In this document: piece by piece, positions 9,803 through 19,271 of the stretch | Layout: each line of letters begins with the position of its first letter | Numbering within the stretch: the first letter of the stretch is position 1 | Assembly: GCA_029866215.1 (NCBI GenBank) | Contig: JARWZU010000022.1 | Coordinates: forward strand, 1 to 43,437 | Source: Akkermansiaceae bacterium | GTDB lineage: Bacteria > Verrucomicrobiota > Verrucomicrobiia > Verrucomicrobiales > Akkermansiaceae | Direction of reading: 5' to 3' | Length of the DNA: 43,437 nucleotides | Position numbers and translations under genes: made by a program | The notes under the pieces: generated by a model | Database searches by the model: none | What the model was told of the DNA's origin: nothing | What the model saw: the letters and a program-made list of their open reading frames with translations, nothing else

Positions 9803-11257
9803 ATGAACCGATCAGCCCTTGCACTCATCGCGACCTCGATCCTAACCAGCATCACCCCTCTTCGCGGCGCAAATGCATCGGTGCCAAGTCAAAAGCCTAA
9901 CATCATTCTGATCTTCATGGATGACTTGGGTTACGGCGACATCGGCCCATTCGGTTCGACTAAATCTCACACGCCGAATTTAGATCGCATGGCACGCGAG
10001 GGCATGAAACTCACTTCGTTTTACGCCGCACCCGTTTGCACTCCCTCAAGAGCTCAAGTCCTCACCGGCTGCTACGCCAAGCGTGTCTCACTCCCCGAGG
10101 TGATCCACCCGAAATCCGCGATCGGCTTGAACCCAAAAGAACATACGGTTGCTGAATTGCTAAAATCATCCGGCTACGCCACCATCTGCATCGGCAAATG
10201 GCATGTCGGCGACCAACTCGAATTTCTACCCACACGACATGGCTTCGATCACTACTTCGGATTACCCTACTCGAACGACATGGGCGGCAGCGAAGAAGGC
10301 GCGAAGTTAAGAAAAAATCCACCACTTCCCCTCGTCCGCGATGAAAAAGTGATCGAGATCATCAACGCAGCAGCGCAAGATAAACTCACCGAACGCTACA
10401 CCGACGAAGCGATCTCATTCATCCGCCAAAACCAAACCAAGCCCTTCTTCCTCTATCTTCCACACACGGCGGTTCACATCCCGATCCATCCAGGAGCAAC
10501 CTTCAAAGGCCACTCGGGAAATGGAATCTACTACGACTGGGTCGATGAAGTCGATTGGAGTGTCGGCCGGATCCTTGATACCTTGTGCGAGTTGAAGCTC
10601 GCGGAAAACACTCTAGTAATTTTCACAAGTGACAATGGACCATGGCTCGGTCTCGGCGAAAAAAGTGGTTCTGCAGGGCCTCTGCGTGGAGGCAAATTCA
10701 CGACGTTTGAGGGTGGAATGCGAGAACCCACCATCGCGTGGTGGCCGAAAATGATCCAACCAAACACAGCGTGTGATGCTGCAGTTGGAAACATTGACCT
10801 ACTACCAACATTCGCCAAACTCGGCGGCGCGGAATTGGCCAAGAACGTGAAGATCGACGGCAAGGACATCACGCCGATCTTACTTGGTAAGTCTCAAGAA
10901 TCTCCTCGGGAAGCCCATTTCTACTTCAAAGGAAACCAGATCGAGGCAGTACGCAGCGGCCCATGGAAGCTCTCCATCATCAACCGCGCCAGCTCCAGCA
11001 AGAATGCGCCCACCCAAGAAACCAGCAGCCCACCGGTTCTTTACAATCTCGAAAATGACATCGGCGAAAGAACAGACGTTGCCACCCAACACCCAGAAGT
11101 GGTGGAGCGCTTACAACGATTCATCGATCAAATGGATGCCGACCTCGGGAAAAATCAACTCGGCCCCGGCGTCCGACCCTCAGGACGGGTAACAAAACCA
11201 TCCGGACTCTTTCTACCAAGCCACGAGCCAATGCAAACTAAAGAGCCAACGCATTGA
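9803..11257 (+). CDS. exported sulfatase (formylglycine-dependent)
   Basis: Sulfate ester hydrolase of the alkaline-phosphatase superfamily, exported through an N-terminal signal peptide (about residues 1-26, cleaving near GANA-SV). The metal-binding aspartates lie in FMDDLGYGDIG (about 39-48). Cys79 in VCTPSRAQVLTG fits the C-x-P-S-R sequence converted to formylglycine, and FIGxx-like IGKWHVGD and TSDNGPW supply further active-site residues. It is 484 aa long. A second sulfatase follows 39 bp downstream in the same direction, suggesting a small polysaccharide-desulfation unit. The substrate cannot be read from the sequence. The formylglycine-generating enzyme is not in the window. Confidence 0.9.
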   Translation: MNRSALALIATSILTSITPLRGANASVPSQKPNIILIFMDDLGYGDIGPFGSTKSHTPNLDRMAREGMKLTSFYAAPVCTPSRAQVLTGCYAKRVSLPEVIHPKSAIGLNPKEHTVAELLKSSGYATICIGKWHVGDQLEFLPTRHGFDHYFGLPYSNDMGGSEEGAKLRKNPPLPLVRDEKVIEIINAAAQDKLTERYTDEAISFIRQNQTKPFFLYLPHTAVHIPIHPGATFKGHSGNGIYYDWVDEVDWSVGRILDTLCELKLAENTLVIFTSDNGPWLGLGEKSGSAGPLRGGKFTTFEGGMREPTIAWWPKMIQPNTACDAAVGNIDLLPTFAKLGGAELAKNVKIDGKDITPILLGKSQESPREAHFYFKGNQIEAVRSGPWKLSIINRASSSKNAPTQETSSPPVLYNLENDIGERTDVATQHPEVVERLQRFIDQMDADLGKNQLGPGVRPSGRVTKPSGLFLPSHEPMQTKEPTH

Positions 11258-11296
11258 GCCGTCCGCCCCACACAATAAATCCGCCAAAGCAAATCC

Positions 11297-12943
11297 ATGA
11301 TCTTCAACCTCACATACCTCGTCGCGAAACCGGCAGCATTCATCGCTGCCATCGGCCTATCCATCACCCTGCAAGCCAATGCGGAGGGTCCCACCAAAAA
11401 ACCGAATGTCGTCGTGATCGTTGCCGACGACCTAGGCTACTCGGACCTAGGCTGCTACGGCAGTGAGATTCAAACCCCTAACCTCGATCAGCTCGCAGCC
11501 AGTGGCCTCCGCTTCAGCCAGTTCTACAACACCGCACGTTGTTGGCCCTCACGAGCTGCGATTCTCACAGGTTACTATGCCCAACAAGTTCGCCGCGACA
11601 CCCTGCCCGGCGTAAAGAGCGGGACCTCGGCCAACCGTCCAGCATGGGCAAAGTTGGTTCCAGAATACCTCCGCCCGCTCGGTTACCGATCATATCATTC
11701 GGGCAAATGGCACGTCGATGGAGAGCCCCTCAAAAACGGATTCGACCACTCGTATTCGCTAGAAGACCACGACCGCTACTTCAATCCCGAGCAGCACACA
11801 CTGGATGACAAGCCTCTACCCCCGGTCAAACTCGGCACGGGCTACTACTCGACCACCGCGATCGCCCAGCACGCGATTGACATGCTAGCAGGTCACCAAT
11901 CCGAGCATGCGAATCAACCGTTTTTCCTCTACCTCGCATTCACCGCGCCGCACTTCCCACTTCAAGCACTACCCGAAGACATCGCAATTTATCGCGACCG
12001 CTACCTCGCGGGCTGGGACACCCTGCGCCAAGAGCGCTACGCGAAAATGAAACGGTTAGGCTTGGTCGATGGTCCCCTGCCGCCATTGGACTCAGCGGTT
12101 TGGCCGAGCTACAACCCAACGCCTCAGCAACTCCTCGAAAAGATCGGCCCCGGCGAGGTGGGCCGCGCCGTGCCATGGGACACCCTCTCTTCCGAACAAA
12201 AAAAATTCCAACCCATCAAGATGGCCATCCACGCAGCGATGATCCATCGAATGGACATCGAGATCGGCCGAGTGATCGAACAAATTAGAAAATCTGGCAA
12301 GCTGGACGACACGCTAATCCTGTTTGTCTCTGACAATGGTGCCAGTTCCGAACAAATCATCCGTGGCGACCTCCACGAACCAAGCCTTCCGCCTGGCTCC
12401 GCAAAAACTTTCCTCGGTCTTGGCCCCGGCTGGGCAAGCGCGGCAAATACCCCCCACCGCTTGCACAAGTCCTGGACTCATGAGGGCGGTATTTCCACCC
12501 CTCTCATCGTTCACTGGCCTAACGGAATCGCCGCGCATGGTGAACTAAGAAAAAACCCAGGGCACTTGATCGATCTCGCTCCCACTATACTCGAACTTGG
12601 CGGCGGTCAAATGCCAGCGACCTTCGGTGACCAACCGATGCCTCCATCACCTGGGAAAAGCCTAGTGAATACCTTCACTCATGATAACTCCGTGAGGCAT
12701 GAAGATTTCTGGTGGTTTCACGACGACAACAAGGCGATCCGCCAAGGAAATTGGAAACTAGTCCGCAACCACAGCGCACCATGGGAACTCTACGACTTGA
12801 CCTCAGACCGTTCGGAGACGCGCGACGTCGCTGCCGCACATCCCGACAAGGTCATGGAACTCGAACAACTTTGGAATCAACACCTCGAGAAGTATCGCAC
12901 CGAAGCGACTCAAGAACTCACAAGACCAAAAACTAGCCATTAA
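11297..12943 (+). CDS. exported sulfatase, second of tandem pair
   Basis: A second S1-type sulfatase with a signal peptide (about 1-29, ending QANA). Metal residues are in IVADDLGYSDLGCYG, the formylglycine site is Cys82 in RCWPSRAAILTG (C-x-P-S-R), and later motifs are SGKWHVDGEP and LFVSDNGAS. At 548 aa it is longer than its neighbour, with an inserted stretch at about 165-260. The large sequence difference from the upstream sulfatase (CWPSR against CTPSR, different insertions) argues for different specificities rather than recent duplication. Its stop codon overlaps the stop of the convergent protease gene within the tetranucleotide TTAA at 12940-12943. Confidence 0.9.
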   Translation: MIFNLTYLVAKPAAFIAAIGLSITLQANAEGPTKKPNVVVIVADDLGYSDLGCYGSEIQTPNLDQLAASGLRFSQFYNTARCWPSRAAILTGYYAQQVRRDTLPGVKSGTSANRPAWAKLVPEYLRPLGYRSYHSGKWHVDGEPLKNGFDHSYSLEDHDRYFNPEQHTLDDKPLPPVKLGTGYYSTTAIAQHAIDMLAGHQSEHANQPFFLYLAFTAPHFPLQALPEDIAIYRDRYLAGWDTLRQERYAKMKRLGLVDGPLPPLDSAVWPSYNPTPQQLLEKIGPGEVGRAVPWDTLSSEQKKFQPIKMAIHAAMIHRMDIEIGRVIEQIRKSGKLDDTLILFVSDNGASSEQIIRGDLHEPSLPPGSAKTFLGLGPGWASAANTPHRLHKSWTHEGGISTPLIVHWPNGIAAHGELRKNPGHLIDLAPTILELGGGQMPATFGDQPMPPSPGKSLVNTFTHDNSVRHEDFWWFHDDNKAIRQGNWKLVRNHSAPWELYDLTSDRSETRDVAAAHPDKVMELEQLWNQHLEKYRTEATQELTRPKTSH

Positions 12944-14559
12944 GGAGCGCCCGCAGGAACATAAGTTTCAGCCCGCCGGTCATTGGATGGCTTCACATCC
13001 TTCAAACCCGCAGACAAGCGAACCTGCGATTCGAAATTCATGCCTGCACGGTTCACCTGAGTGATCGGAACCGTCATCACGCGAACCGCATTGACAGGGA
13101 GAGAAGTGATATTCGATTCCACCAATCCGGAGGGAGTGGAAATCCTAACAGAGGTATTCACTAGATTCTCGGTTCCGCGATTTTGAATGAGCACTTCCAA
13201 CTGACCGTATGGGTTTGTTGAATCTGGCGGAATGATCCTCTGCGACGCCACCGCAGCATCATAAATCCCAGGAGTCTTTGCATTCAAAACCCTGCCCAAG
13301 TCCGGCATTCCATTTCCAATCATCGGATCCGTTCCCGCAGCGCCGCCGTCGTTCAAATAGGAAAAAAGCACATCCGCCGCCTGCCGCATGGTCAATTTCT
13401 CATTGCCCGGCCAACTCTTCACGGCAGCAATCGCCCCCAACACGATTGGGGCGCTGAACGATGTCCCGCTCACACTCGCAAATTGATCGCCAGTCCATGC
13501 CGCATTCAATCCGTAGCCGGGCGCTGAGACATCGATCTGACTTCCGCTGTTCGAGAAACCCAGATGATTGCCCAATGCATCGACTGAGCCAACCGCAATG
13601 ACCCCCTCGTTTGCAGCCGGATGGGAAACGCGATCCAGGCCGTTATTGCCAGCCGCTGCGACGATCAACGCACCTGCGGATCTCGCGTACTCGATTGCAC
13701 TTCTAACCAGTGCACTATCGCCGACACTCGCCATGGAAATATTGATGAGCTGCGCGCCCGCATCCACTGCGGCGATGATGCCCTTTGCCAGCATGAAGCT
13801 ATCCGACTGACCAAGGTCATTGGCGATCCGAACGGAAATCACCATCTCCGTCCCCGGCGCAACGCCCGGTGCCATGGGATCTCGCCCGAGGATCATCGAC
13901 GCAACCGCCGTCCCGTGACCATTCTGCAGCGACAGGTCGGCCGGAAGATCCACAAGATTGATCGAGTAAATCTTGCTAGAAAACGCGCTGCTAGACGCAA
14001 CCCCAGTATCCAAGATTGCAATGCGAACCCCATTCCCCCAATTCAGGTTGTCGCCCTTGACCCCTAACCACGCCAGAAGTCGATCACCCAACGGCACCGC
14101 ACCCGGCTGAACCGTGCCATCCTTAGGAACCGGAATATCCACCGGAAAAACAAAGGAAGCCTGCTCACTCCCATCGAGCAATCCCGCCAGATCATCGTAA
14201 CTTGAAAATCCAACCCGCAGGGCATTGAGTACATCGATCCGCCCCATCACCCGAACGGAGCCACCCGCCCGCTTCAAGAAATCCTCAAGTGCCTTCCGGT
14301 CTTTGAAAACCAAAATCCTCTCCCCCGGCAGCGCGCCCTCCAGCACCGCCTCACCGTCGCCTCGAGCCTTGGCCGTTCGCTCACCTCGGCGAAACGTCGG
14401 CATCGGTTCGTCCGCAATGACGGTCCGGCGAGGCTTCGCGCCCGAATCATTGACTTGATTCGCACGAGGCCGATGCGGCGCAGCCGTGCCAGCAAGCCAA
14501 TACCCAAGCCACGCCACGAACGCGAAGGCTGGAATCAAAAGCAAATGGCGACGCTGCAT
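12940..14559 (-). CDS. subtilisin-like serine protease (S8), membrane-anchored or secreted
   Basis: The catalytic triad is clear: D184 in RIAILDTGVA, H215 in NGHGTAVAS and S367 in SGTSFSAP, with oxyanion N305 in AAAGNNG. The N-terminus carries a short basic stretch and a hydrophobic segment (residues 5-24) that can act as signal or anchor. About 75-140 (ERILVFKDRKALEDFLK onward) looks like an I9-type propeptide that would be removed on maturation. The C-terminal part after about 430 resembles a CARDB-like beta domain (YGQLEVLIQNRGTENLVNTS). At 539 aa it is complete. It converges on the second sulfatase and is divergent from nuoD, with 208 bp between the starts. Confidence 0.9.
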   Translation of the reverse strand: MQRRHLLLIPAFAFVAWLGYWLAGTAAPHRPRANQVNDSGAKPRRTVIADEPMPTFRRGERTAKARGDGEAVLEGALPGERILVFKDRKALEDFLKRAGGSVRVMGRIDVLNALRVGFSSYDDLAGLLDGSEQASFVFPVDIPVPKDGTVQPGAVPLGDRLLAWLGVKGDNLNWGNGVRIAILDTGVASSSAFSSKIYSINLVDLPADLSLQNGHGTAVASMILGRDPMAPGVAPGTEMVISVRIANDLGQSDSFMLAKGIIAAVDAGAQLINISMASVGDSALVRSAIEYARSAGALIVAAAGNNGLDRVSHPAANEGVIAVGSVDALGNHLGFSNSGSQIDVSAPGYGLNAAWTGDQFASVSGTSFSAPIVLGAIAAVKSWPGNEKLTMRQAADVLFSYLNDGGAAGTDPMIGNGMPDLGRVLNAKTPGIYDAAVASQRIIPPDSTNPYGQLEVLIQNRGTENLVNTSVRISTPSGLVESNITSLPVNAVRVMTVPITQVNRAGMNFESQVRLSAGLKDVKPSNDRRAETYVPAGAP

Positions 14560-14698
14560 CCCTTATATATAAACCCAGAAACACCCGAGCGTCACAAAAA
14601 AAATAATTTCCACCGACCACGAAACCGTGAAATCCCATGCATCACGTCGATCGCGGCCTCAAGCCAGTCGACCCCAGGGGATCGCCCGAGCCCTCGGC

Positions 14699-14716
14699 TT
14701 GTGAAAATTTTCACAA
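14699..14716. promoter_or_regulatory. perfect 18-bp palindrome upstream of nuoD
   Basis: TTGTGAAAATTTTCACAA is perfectly self-complementary. It sits 51 bp before the nuoD ATG, inside the 208-bp region that also carries the promoter of the divergent protease gene. It looks like the operator of a dimeric repressor or activator, but I cannot name the regulator. Confidence 0.5.
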
Positions 14717-14767
14717 ACCCCTTGCGAAACCGCTCACTTTGGGCGCTTATTTCTTCGGCAAAACGGC

Positions 14768-16027
14768 ATGAGTACCACAACCAAAAAATTCGACGCCCCA
14801 GACAACATCGCACGTACTGCGCGCGCTGCGGATCATTACCATGCAGAGACTGACGATCTTGTCGGCGAGCGGATGGTGTTGAACATGGGCCCATCCCATC
14901 CAGCCACTCACGGCGTGCTGCGCCTGATCTTGGAATTGAATGGTGAAATCATCGACTCCGCCATACCCGACGTTGGATTCCTCCACCGCGGTGACGAGAA
15001 AATCGCCGAAAACATGCACTACAATCAGTTCGTGCCCTACACGGACCGCTTGGATTACCTGGCCCCGCTCGCGAACAATGTGGCCTATGCCTGCGCGGTG
15101 GAAAAACTGATGGGCTGGACTCTACCACCCCGCGGCCAGGCGCTCCGCGTGCTCTGCTGCGAACTCGCTCGGATCTCATCTCACATGCTCGGCGTCGGCG
15201 TCTGCGCCATGGACGTGGGTGCCATGACCGTTTTCCTCTACACGTTCACCGAGCGGGAAAAGGTCTACAACCTCTGCGAACAACTCACCGGCGCTCGCTT
15301 CACCACCTCATACACCCGCGTCGGCGGACAACTCCGCGACATGCCCGCCGGATTCGAAGCATCGGTCCGCCAGTTTCTCGATGAATGCTCGGTGACGATC
15401 GAAGAAATCGCCAAGCTACTCGATAAGAACAAAATCTTCCTCGACCGCATGGTCGATGTCGGCGTGATCAGCCGCGAGTCGGCCATCGCCTGGGGAATGA
15501 CCGGTCCAAACCTCCGCGCCTCCGGCGTCGCTCGCGACCTCCGCAAGGATAGCCCTTACCTCGGCTATGAAAAATACGATTTCGATGTGCCCATCGCCGA
15601 CGAAGGCGACTGCTACTCACGCTACCAGTGCCGGATGGAGGAAATGCGGCAAGCGATCCGGATTTGCCGCCAAGTGCTCGACACCATGCCGGACGGCCCC
15701 GTGAATCTCGCCGATTCCAAGAGCATGCTGCCCGACAAGGAACGCGTCGCGATGTCGATGGAAGAACTCATTCATCACTTCATCATCTCCACCCAGGGCA
15801 TCAACGCACCAGCCGGCGAGGTCTATTTCGCCGCCGAGAACCCCAAGGGAGAACTCGGGTTCTTCATCCACTCAAAAGGCGGCGGCGTTCCCTACCGCCT
15901 CAAAATCCGCAGCCCCTCGTTCTGCAATCTCTCAATCACCTCCAGCCTACTTCCCGGCCACATGGTCTCAGACATCCCTGCCATCCTCGGCTCGCTCGAC
16001 TTTGTCATGGGCGAGTGCGACCGCTAA
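14768..16027 (+). CDS. nuoD: NADH-quinone oxidoreductase subunit D
   Basis: The 49-kDa subunit of complex I, which forms part of the quinone-binding pocket with NuoB. Diagnostic stretches are NMGPSHPATHGVLRL (residues 38-52), GFLHRGDEKIAEN and YTDRLDYLAP, with the C-terminal GSLDFVMGECDR typical of the family. At 419 aa it is full length. The start at 14768 precedes a poorly conserved N-terminal tail. nuoE follows after 48 bp. nuoA, nuoB and nuoC are not upstream (a divergent protease is), and nuoF is not downstream. The complex I genes must therefore be dispersed in this genome. Confidence 0.96.
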   Translation: MSTTTKKFDAPDNIARTARAADHYHAETDDLVGERMVLNMGPSHPATHGVLRLILELNGEIIDSAIPDVGFLHRGDEKIAENMHYNQFVPYTDRLDYLAPLANNVAYACAVEKLMGWTLPPRGQALRVLCCELARISSHMLGVGVCAMDVGAMTVFLYTFTEREKVYNLCEQLTGARFTTSYTRVGGQLRDMPAGFEASVRQFLDECSVTIEEIAKLLDKNKIFLDRMVDVGVISRESAIAWGMTGPNLRASGVARDLRKDSPYLGYEKYDFDVPIADEGDCYSRYQCRMEEMRQAIRICRQVLDTMPDGPVNLADSKSMLPDKERVAMSMEELIHHFIISTQGINAPAGEVYFAAENPKGELGFFIHSKGGGVPYRLKIRSPSFCNLSITSSLLPGHMVSDIPAILGSLDFVMGECDR

Positions 16028-16075
16028 GGATCTTCTCGATATCTCACGGATCAATCCTCTTCACCTCATTCACCG

Positions 16076-16651
16076 ATGTCCCAACACACGCTCGAAGAAT
16101 CCGTCGCCTCGCACGAGACACCCGGAAGCCAATTTTATCCGCCATTCGCGGTCAGCCGAGCGCTCGAAGCCGAGGCCGACGAACGGATCTCGCATTACCC
16201 AGAGAGCAAGCGCGCCGCGACGCTACCACTCCTCCACATCGTCCAGCATCACTTCGGTTACATCTCGGCCCCGTCGATCGAATGGGTCGCTGCAAAGCTG
16301 TCGATTGAACCCATCAAAGTGCTCGAAGTGGTGAGCTTCTACCCAGGGTTTCGCCAATCAGCCCCGGGCAAGTTCCACATCCGCGTTTGCCGCACGCTCT
16401 CCTGCGCCATGGGCGGGAGCTACGAACTCATGGATCGCCTCTGCGAACTCACGGGAATCGACCGCAGCGCCAGCGATTCTCACCACCATCCGATCTCAGT
16501 CTCACCTTGTGGCAAATTCTCAGTCGAGTTCGCCGAATGCCTCGCCTCCTGCGGCAGCGCACCCGTCTGCATGGTGAATGACGACTTCCACGAAGCCGTA
16601 GCCCCTGCGAAGGCAGAAGCTCTTCTCGACTCGTACTCCGCCAAAGCCTGA
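16076..16651 (+). CDS. nuoE: NADH-quinone oxidoreductase subunit E
   Basis: Thioredoxin-like [2Fe-2S] subunit of the NADH dehydrogenase module of complex I. The four cluster cysteines follow the family pattern C-x4-C (RVCRTLSCAMGG) and C-x3-C (AECLASCGSAP). The N-terminal helical part (PLLHIVQHHFGYISAPSIEWVA) is also typical. At 191 aa it has about the expected length. Its normal partner nuoF does not follow; the RNase P RNA does. An alternative in-frame start close by is not needed. It is presumably cotranscribed with nuoD. Confidence 0.93.
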   Translation: MSQHTLEESVASHETPGSQFYPPFAVSRALEAEADERISHYPESKRAATLPLLHIVQHHFGYISAPSIEWVAAKLSIEPIKVLEVVSFYPGFRQSAPGKFHIRVCRTLSCAMGGSYELMDRLCELTGIDRSASDSHHHPISVSPCGKFSVEFAECLASCGSAPVCMVNDDFHEAVAPAKAEALLDSYSAKA

Positions 16652-16746
16652 GCACGTCTCTGGAGCGAGCCCATCCGCGCTTCTCCGACTTCCGCCCTGC
16701 CCGGATTGATTTTTAGTTTGAAAATCGTGGCGACGGGTGCACCTTG

Positions 16747-17150
16747 TGAGTGCCGCTCCCTGGACGGTCGCAGTGTTGCGCAAGCAAGGCTGAGGAAAGT
16801 CCGGACACCACAGGGCAACGCGCCTCATGAAAGTGAGGGACAGGAACCGCGAGGGACCTGGACGGAAAGTGCAGCAGAAAGAATACCGCCGATGGCCCCA
16901 CGCAAGTGAGGCACAGGTAAGGTTGAAATGGTGGAGTAAGAGCCCACCGCGTTTTGGGGTAACCCAAACGGCTCGGTAAACCCCGCGTGGTGCAAGACAG
17001 AACAGGGGAAGGACTGCCCGTCCGCTCATCCCCGGGTATTAGTCGCATCCTGCGCAAGCAGGGCGCTCCGCCTCGGCGGAGTGAGAGAAATGGCCGTCCA
17101 GCCCCGCAAGGAGTGGACAGAATCCGGCTTACAGGGGAGCGGCACCCCCT
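16747..17150 (+). ncRNA. rnpB: RNase P RNA, bacterial A-type
   Basis: Catalytic RNA that trims the 5' leader of pre-tRNAs. The 5' core is recognisable as GAGGAAAGTCCGGAC at 16791-16805, followed by CACAGGGCA. The 3' core is ACAGAATCCGGCTTACA at 17117-17133. The ends pair as helix P1: GTGCCGCTCCC at 16750-16760 with GGGAGCGGCAC at 17135-17145, an 11-bp perfect match. About 400 nt is normal. The exact 5' and 3' ends are approximate by a few bases. It lies between nuoE and nrnA on the same strand. Confidence 0.93.
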
Positions 17151-17258
17151 CCAAGCCTCAGGCTTTCTCGACTCGCAATTCTTCCGCACGTGGAGGTTTA
17201 TTCTTGCGCGATGGGTACCGGCGGAAAGAATCCACACCCCGCGCTGCGGTCCAACCCC

Positions 17259-18281
17259 ATGAGCGATCTCCAACATCATCACGACAACGCGAGCTTCGAC
17301 CAAATCGGTGAAGTGCTGCACGCCCACTCGTCATTCGTCATTCTCAGCCACATCCGTCCCGACGGCGACGCGATCGGCTCACAACTCGCCCTAGGACACG
17401 CCTTGCTGGCCGCCGGAAAAAAAGTTCGCCTCATCAACGAGGATGGACTGCCCGACAATCTAAAATTCATGGCTGGCTCCGAGAAAATCGAGCTACCACC
17501 CACAACCCCGCTCGATGTGGAAGTCGCCATCGCGCTGGACACGGCCACCAAACCCCGCCTCGGCGAGAAGTCACTCCACGCCGCTTCTCAGGCGAAGATC
17601 TGGCTAAACATCGACCACCACATTTCCAACCCCCGGTACGGCGATCTCAATCGGGTCGACCCAACCAGCCCCGCAACCGGCCAGATCATCTACCAATTGA
17701 TCACCGCCCTCGATCTGCCACTCCCGCCTGAAACGCGTGACGCCATCTACGTCGCGGTCTCGACCGACACGGGGTCATTCCAATACCCTTCTACCACCGC
17801 TCTGACCTACACGATGGCGGCAGATCTCATCAACCGCGGGCTTGATGTGGGAACGATCAACTCAAACATCTACGACAACTACCCCTTCCGACGCGTCGAG
17901 TTGATGCGTGCACTACTCAACACCCTGGAAGTCTCCCACGACGGCCTGGTCGCTCATTGGACGATGATTGATCAACTGCGCACCGATCTAAATTTACTCC
18001 CTGAGGACAGCGAGGGGCTCATCGATTTCATCCGCGCGATCCGCGGTGTCCAACTTGCGGTGTTCTTTGAAGAACTCCCCGATGGCAAAATCCGCGTCTC
18101 CATGCGGTCGAAAGATCGTCAACTCGATGTCTGCCAGATCGCCTCAACCTTCGGCGGCGGCGGTCATCCACTGGCCGCCGGCATCCGCATGAATGGCCCG
18201 CTCGGTGAAGCCAAATCGTTGGTGCTTGCCGAGATCCACCGCCACATCCAAGCGTCCAAAATCGAATCTAAGAAATTATGA
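17259..18281 (+). CDS. nrnA: DHH-family phosphoesterase, NrnA-like oligoribonuclease / pAp phosphatase
   Basis: Probably degrades short oligoribonucleotides (nanoRNA) and may hydrolyse pAp. The manganese-binding residues are H31, D35 and D37 in SHIRPDGDAIGS, D94 in IALDTATKP and the D119-H120-H121 triplet in NIDHHISNP. The C-terminal DHHA1 RNA-binding domain ends with GGGGHPLAAGIRM. The frame is open to 17190, but that would run back towards the RNase P RNA. Met at 17259 gives a 340-residue protein of family length. Its last 4 bp overlap truB (ATGA), an arrangement that places it in an RNA-metabolism operon. Confidence 0.88.
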   Translation: MSDLQHHHDNASFDQIGEVLHAHSSFVILSHIRPDGDAIGSQLALGHALLAAGKKVRLINEDGLPDNLKFMAGSEKIELPPTTPLDVEVAIALDTATKPRLGEKSLHAASQAKIWLNIDHHISNPRYGDLNRVDPTSPATGQIIYQLITALDLPLPPETRDAIYVAVSTDTGSFQYPSTTALTYTMAADLINRGLDVGTINSNIYDNYPFRRVELMRALLNTLEVSHDGLVAHWTMIDQLRTDLNLLPEDSEGLIDFIRAIRGVQLAVFFEELPDGKIRVSMRSKDRQLDVCQIASTFGGGGHPLAAGIRMNGPLGEAKSLVLAEIHRHIQASKIESKKL

Positions 18282-19012
18282 GAAACAATCCCATGGAGTC
18301 CGACGGCCCGAGCGGCGTGCTTTTGATCGACAAAGCGCAGGACATGACTTCCCACGACGTGGTCGCCATCGCGCGCCGAGCCCTCAACACCAAAAAGATC
18401 GGCCACTGCGGCACGCTCGATCCGATGGCCACCGGGCTGTTGATGCTCGTGATCGGTCGCGCCACCAAGATCCAAGACCTCCTCATGAGCGAGGACAAAG
18501 AATACGTCGGCACGCTTACGCTAGGCGCCACCACCAGCACCCAAGACCGCCAAGGTGAGATCTTGGAAACCAAGCCGGTCGACGCGTTTTCCAAGGATCA
18601 AATCCACGCGGCCTTTGATGGATTTGTCGGGCCATTCGATCAAATCCCACCCATGGTTTCGGCCATCAAAAAAGACGGTGTGCCCCTCTACAAACTGGCT
18701 CGCAAAGGCATCGAGATCGTCCGCGAACCTCGCAAGGTGCATGTGACCTCCTACGAGGTTTCACGCATCGAACTGCCCGAGGTGGATTTCACCGTGAATT
18801 GTTCCAAGGGGTTTTATGTGCGCACCTATGCTCACGAGATCGGCGCCCAACTCGGCTGCGGAGGCCACCTCAGCGCCCTGCGCCGCACCCGCTCAGGGAA
18901 GTTCACCCTCGACCGCGCCGTGACCGTGGCAGACCTTAAGTCCGCCCCGCGCGAGGACCTCATCAAGGCGCTCATTTCCCTCGCAGAAATCTCGCTAATG
19001 CGCGGCGCTTGA
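18278..19012 (+). CDS. truB: tRNA pseudouridine(55) synthase
   Basis: Isomerises U55 in the T-loop of tRNAs. The catalytic aspartate is D48 in GHCGTLDPMATGLL, and the family start GVLLIDKAQDMTSHDVV is at residues 13-29. The motifs TLGATTSTQDRQGE and SKGFYVRTYAHEIG are also present. At 244 aa it belongs to the short form without a long PUA domain. It overlaps nrnA by 4 bp and is translationally coupled. Met6 (18293) is an alternative start. Confidence 0.94.
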   Translation: MRNNPMESDGPSGVLLIDKAQDMTSHDVVAIARRALNTKKIGHCGTLDPMATGLLMLVIGRATKIQDLLMSEDKEYVGTLTLGATTSTQDRQGEILETKPVDAFSKDQIHAAFDGFVGPFDQIPPMVSAIKKDGVPLYKLARKGIEIVREPRKVHVTSYEVSRIELPEVDFTVNCSKGFYVRTYAHEIGAQLGCGGHLSALRRTRSGKFTLDRAVTVADLKSAPREDLIKALISLAEISLMRGA

Positions 19013-19051
19013 TCGGATTCACGAAACGAGCAGTCCGACCACGCCAACGTC

Positions 19052-19271
19052 TCAGCGGCGACGCCTTGCAAGTCCCAGCAAGGCGAGCCCGCCAAGGATT
19101 GCCAACGAGCTTGGTTCTGGGACCGCGGTCCAATTCAGCGTGACATCTCCGCTGTTAGACGCGAGCGCCCAACTGCCATAGCCCGAACTACTACCCGCAC
19201 TGGTGGCATCGAGGATGAAATTCCCACTGGAACTCCCCCCACCCGTGAACTCATACCATCTCGCACAAATA
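19052..19271 (-). pseudogene. 3' end of PEP-CTERM protein gene, cut off by IS630 insertion
   Basis: This minus-strand frame encodes about 70 residues ending in a textbook PEP-CTERM sorting tail: VPEPSSLAILGGLALLGLARRR and stop, meaning a VPEP motif, a hydrophobic helix and a basic end. Before it, SSSGNFILDATSAGSSSGYG and LNWTAVPEP are typical of the last beta domain of verrucomicrobial autotransporter-repeat proteins. The frame is separated from its 5' part (20384-21868) by the IS630 element. Joining the two across a single TA leaves them one base out of frame, so an extra indel exists near the junction or the original border was different. Confidence 0.8.

Noticed and set aside
16713-17327. 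Protein-coding ORFs across the RNase P gene
   Set aside because: The sequence is accounted for by the conserved RNase P RNA core and its P1 pairing.
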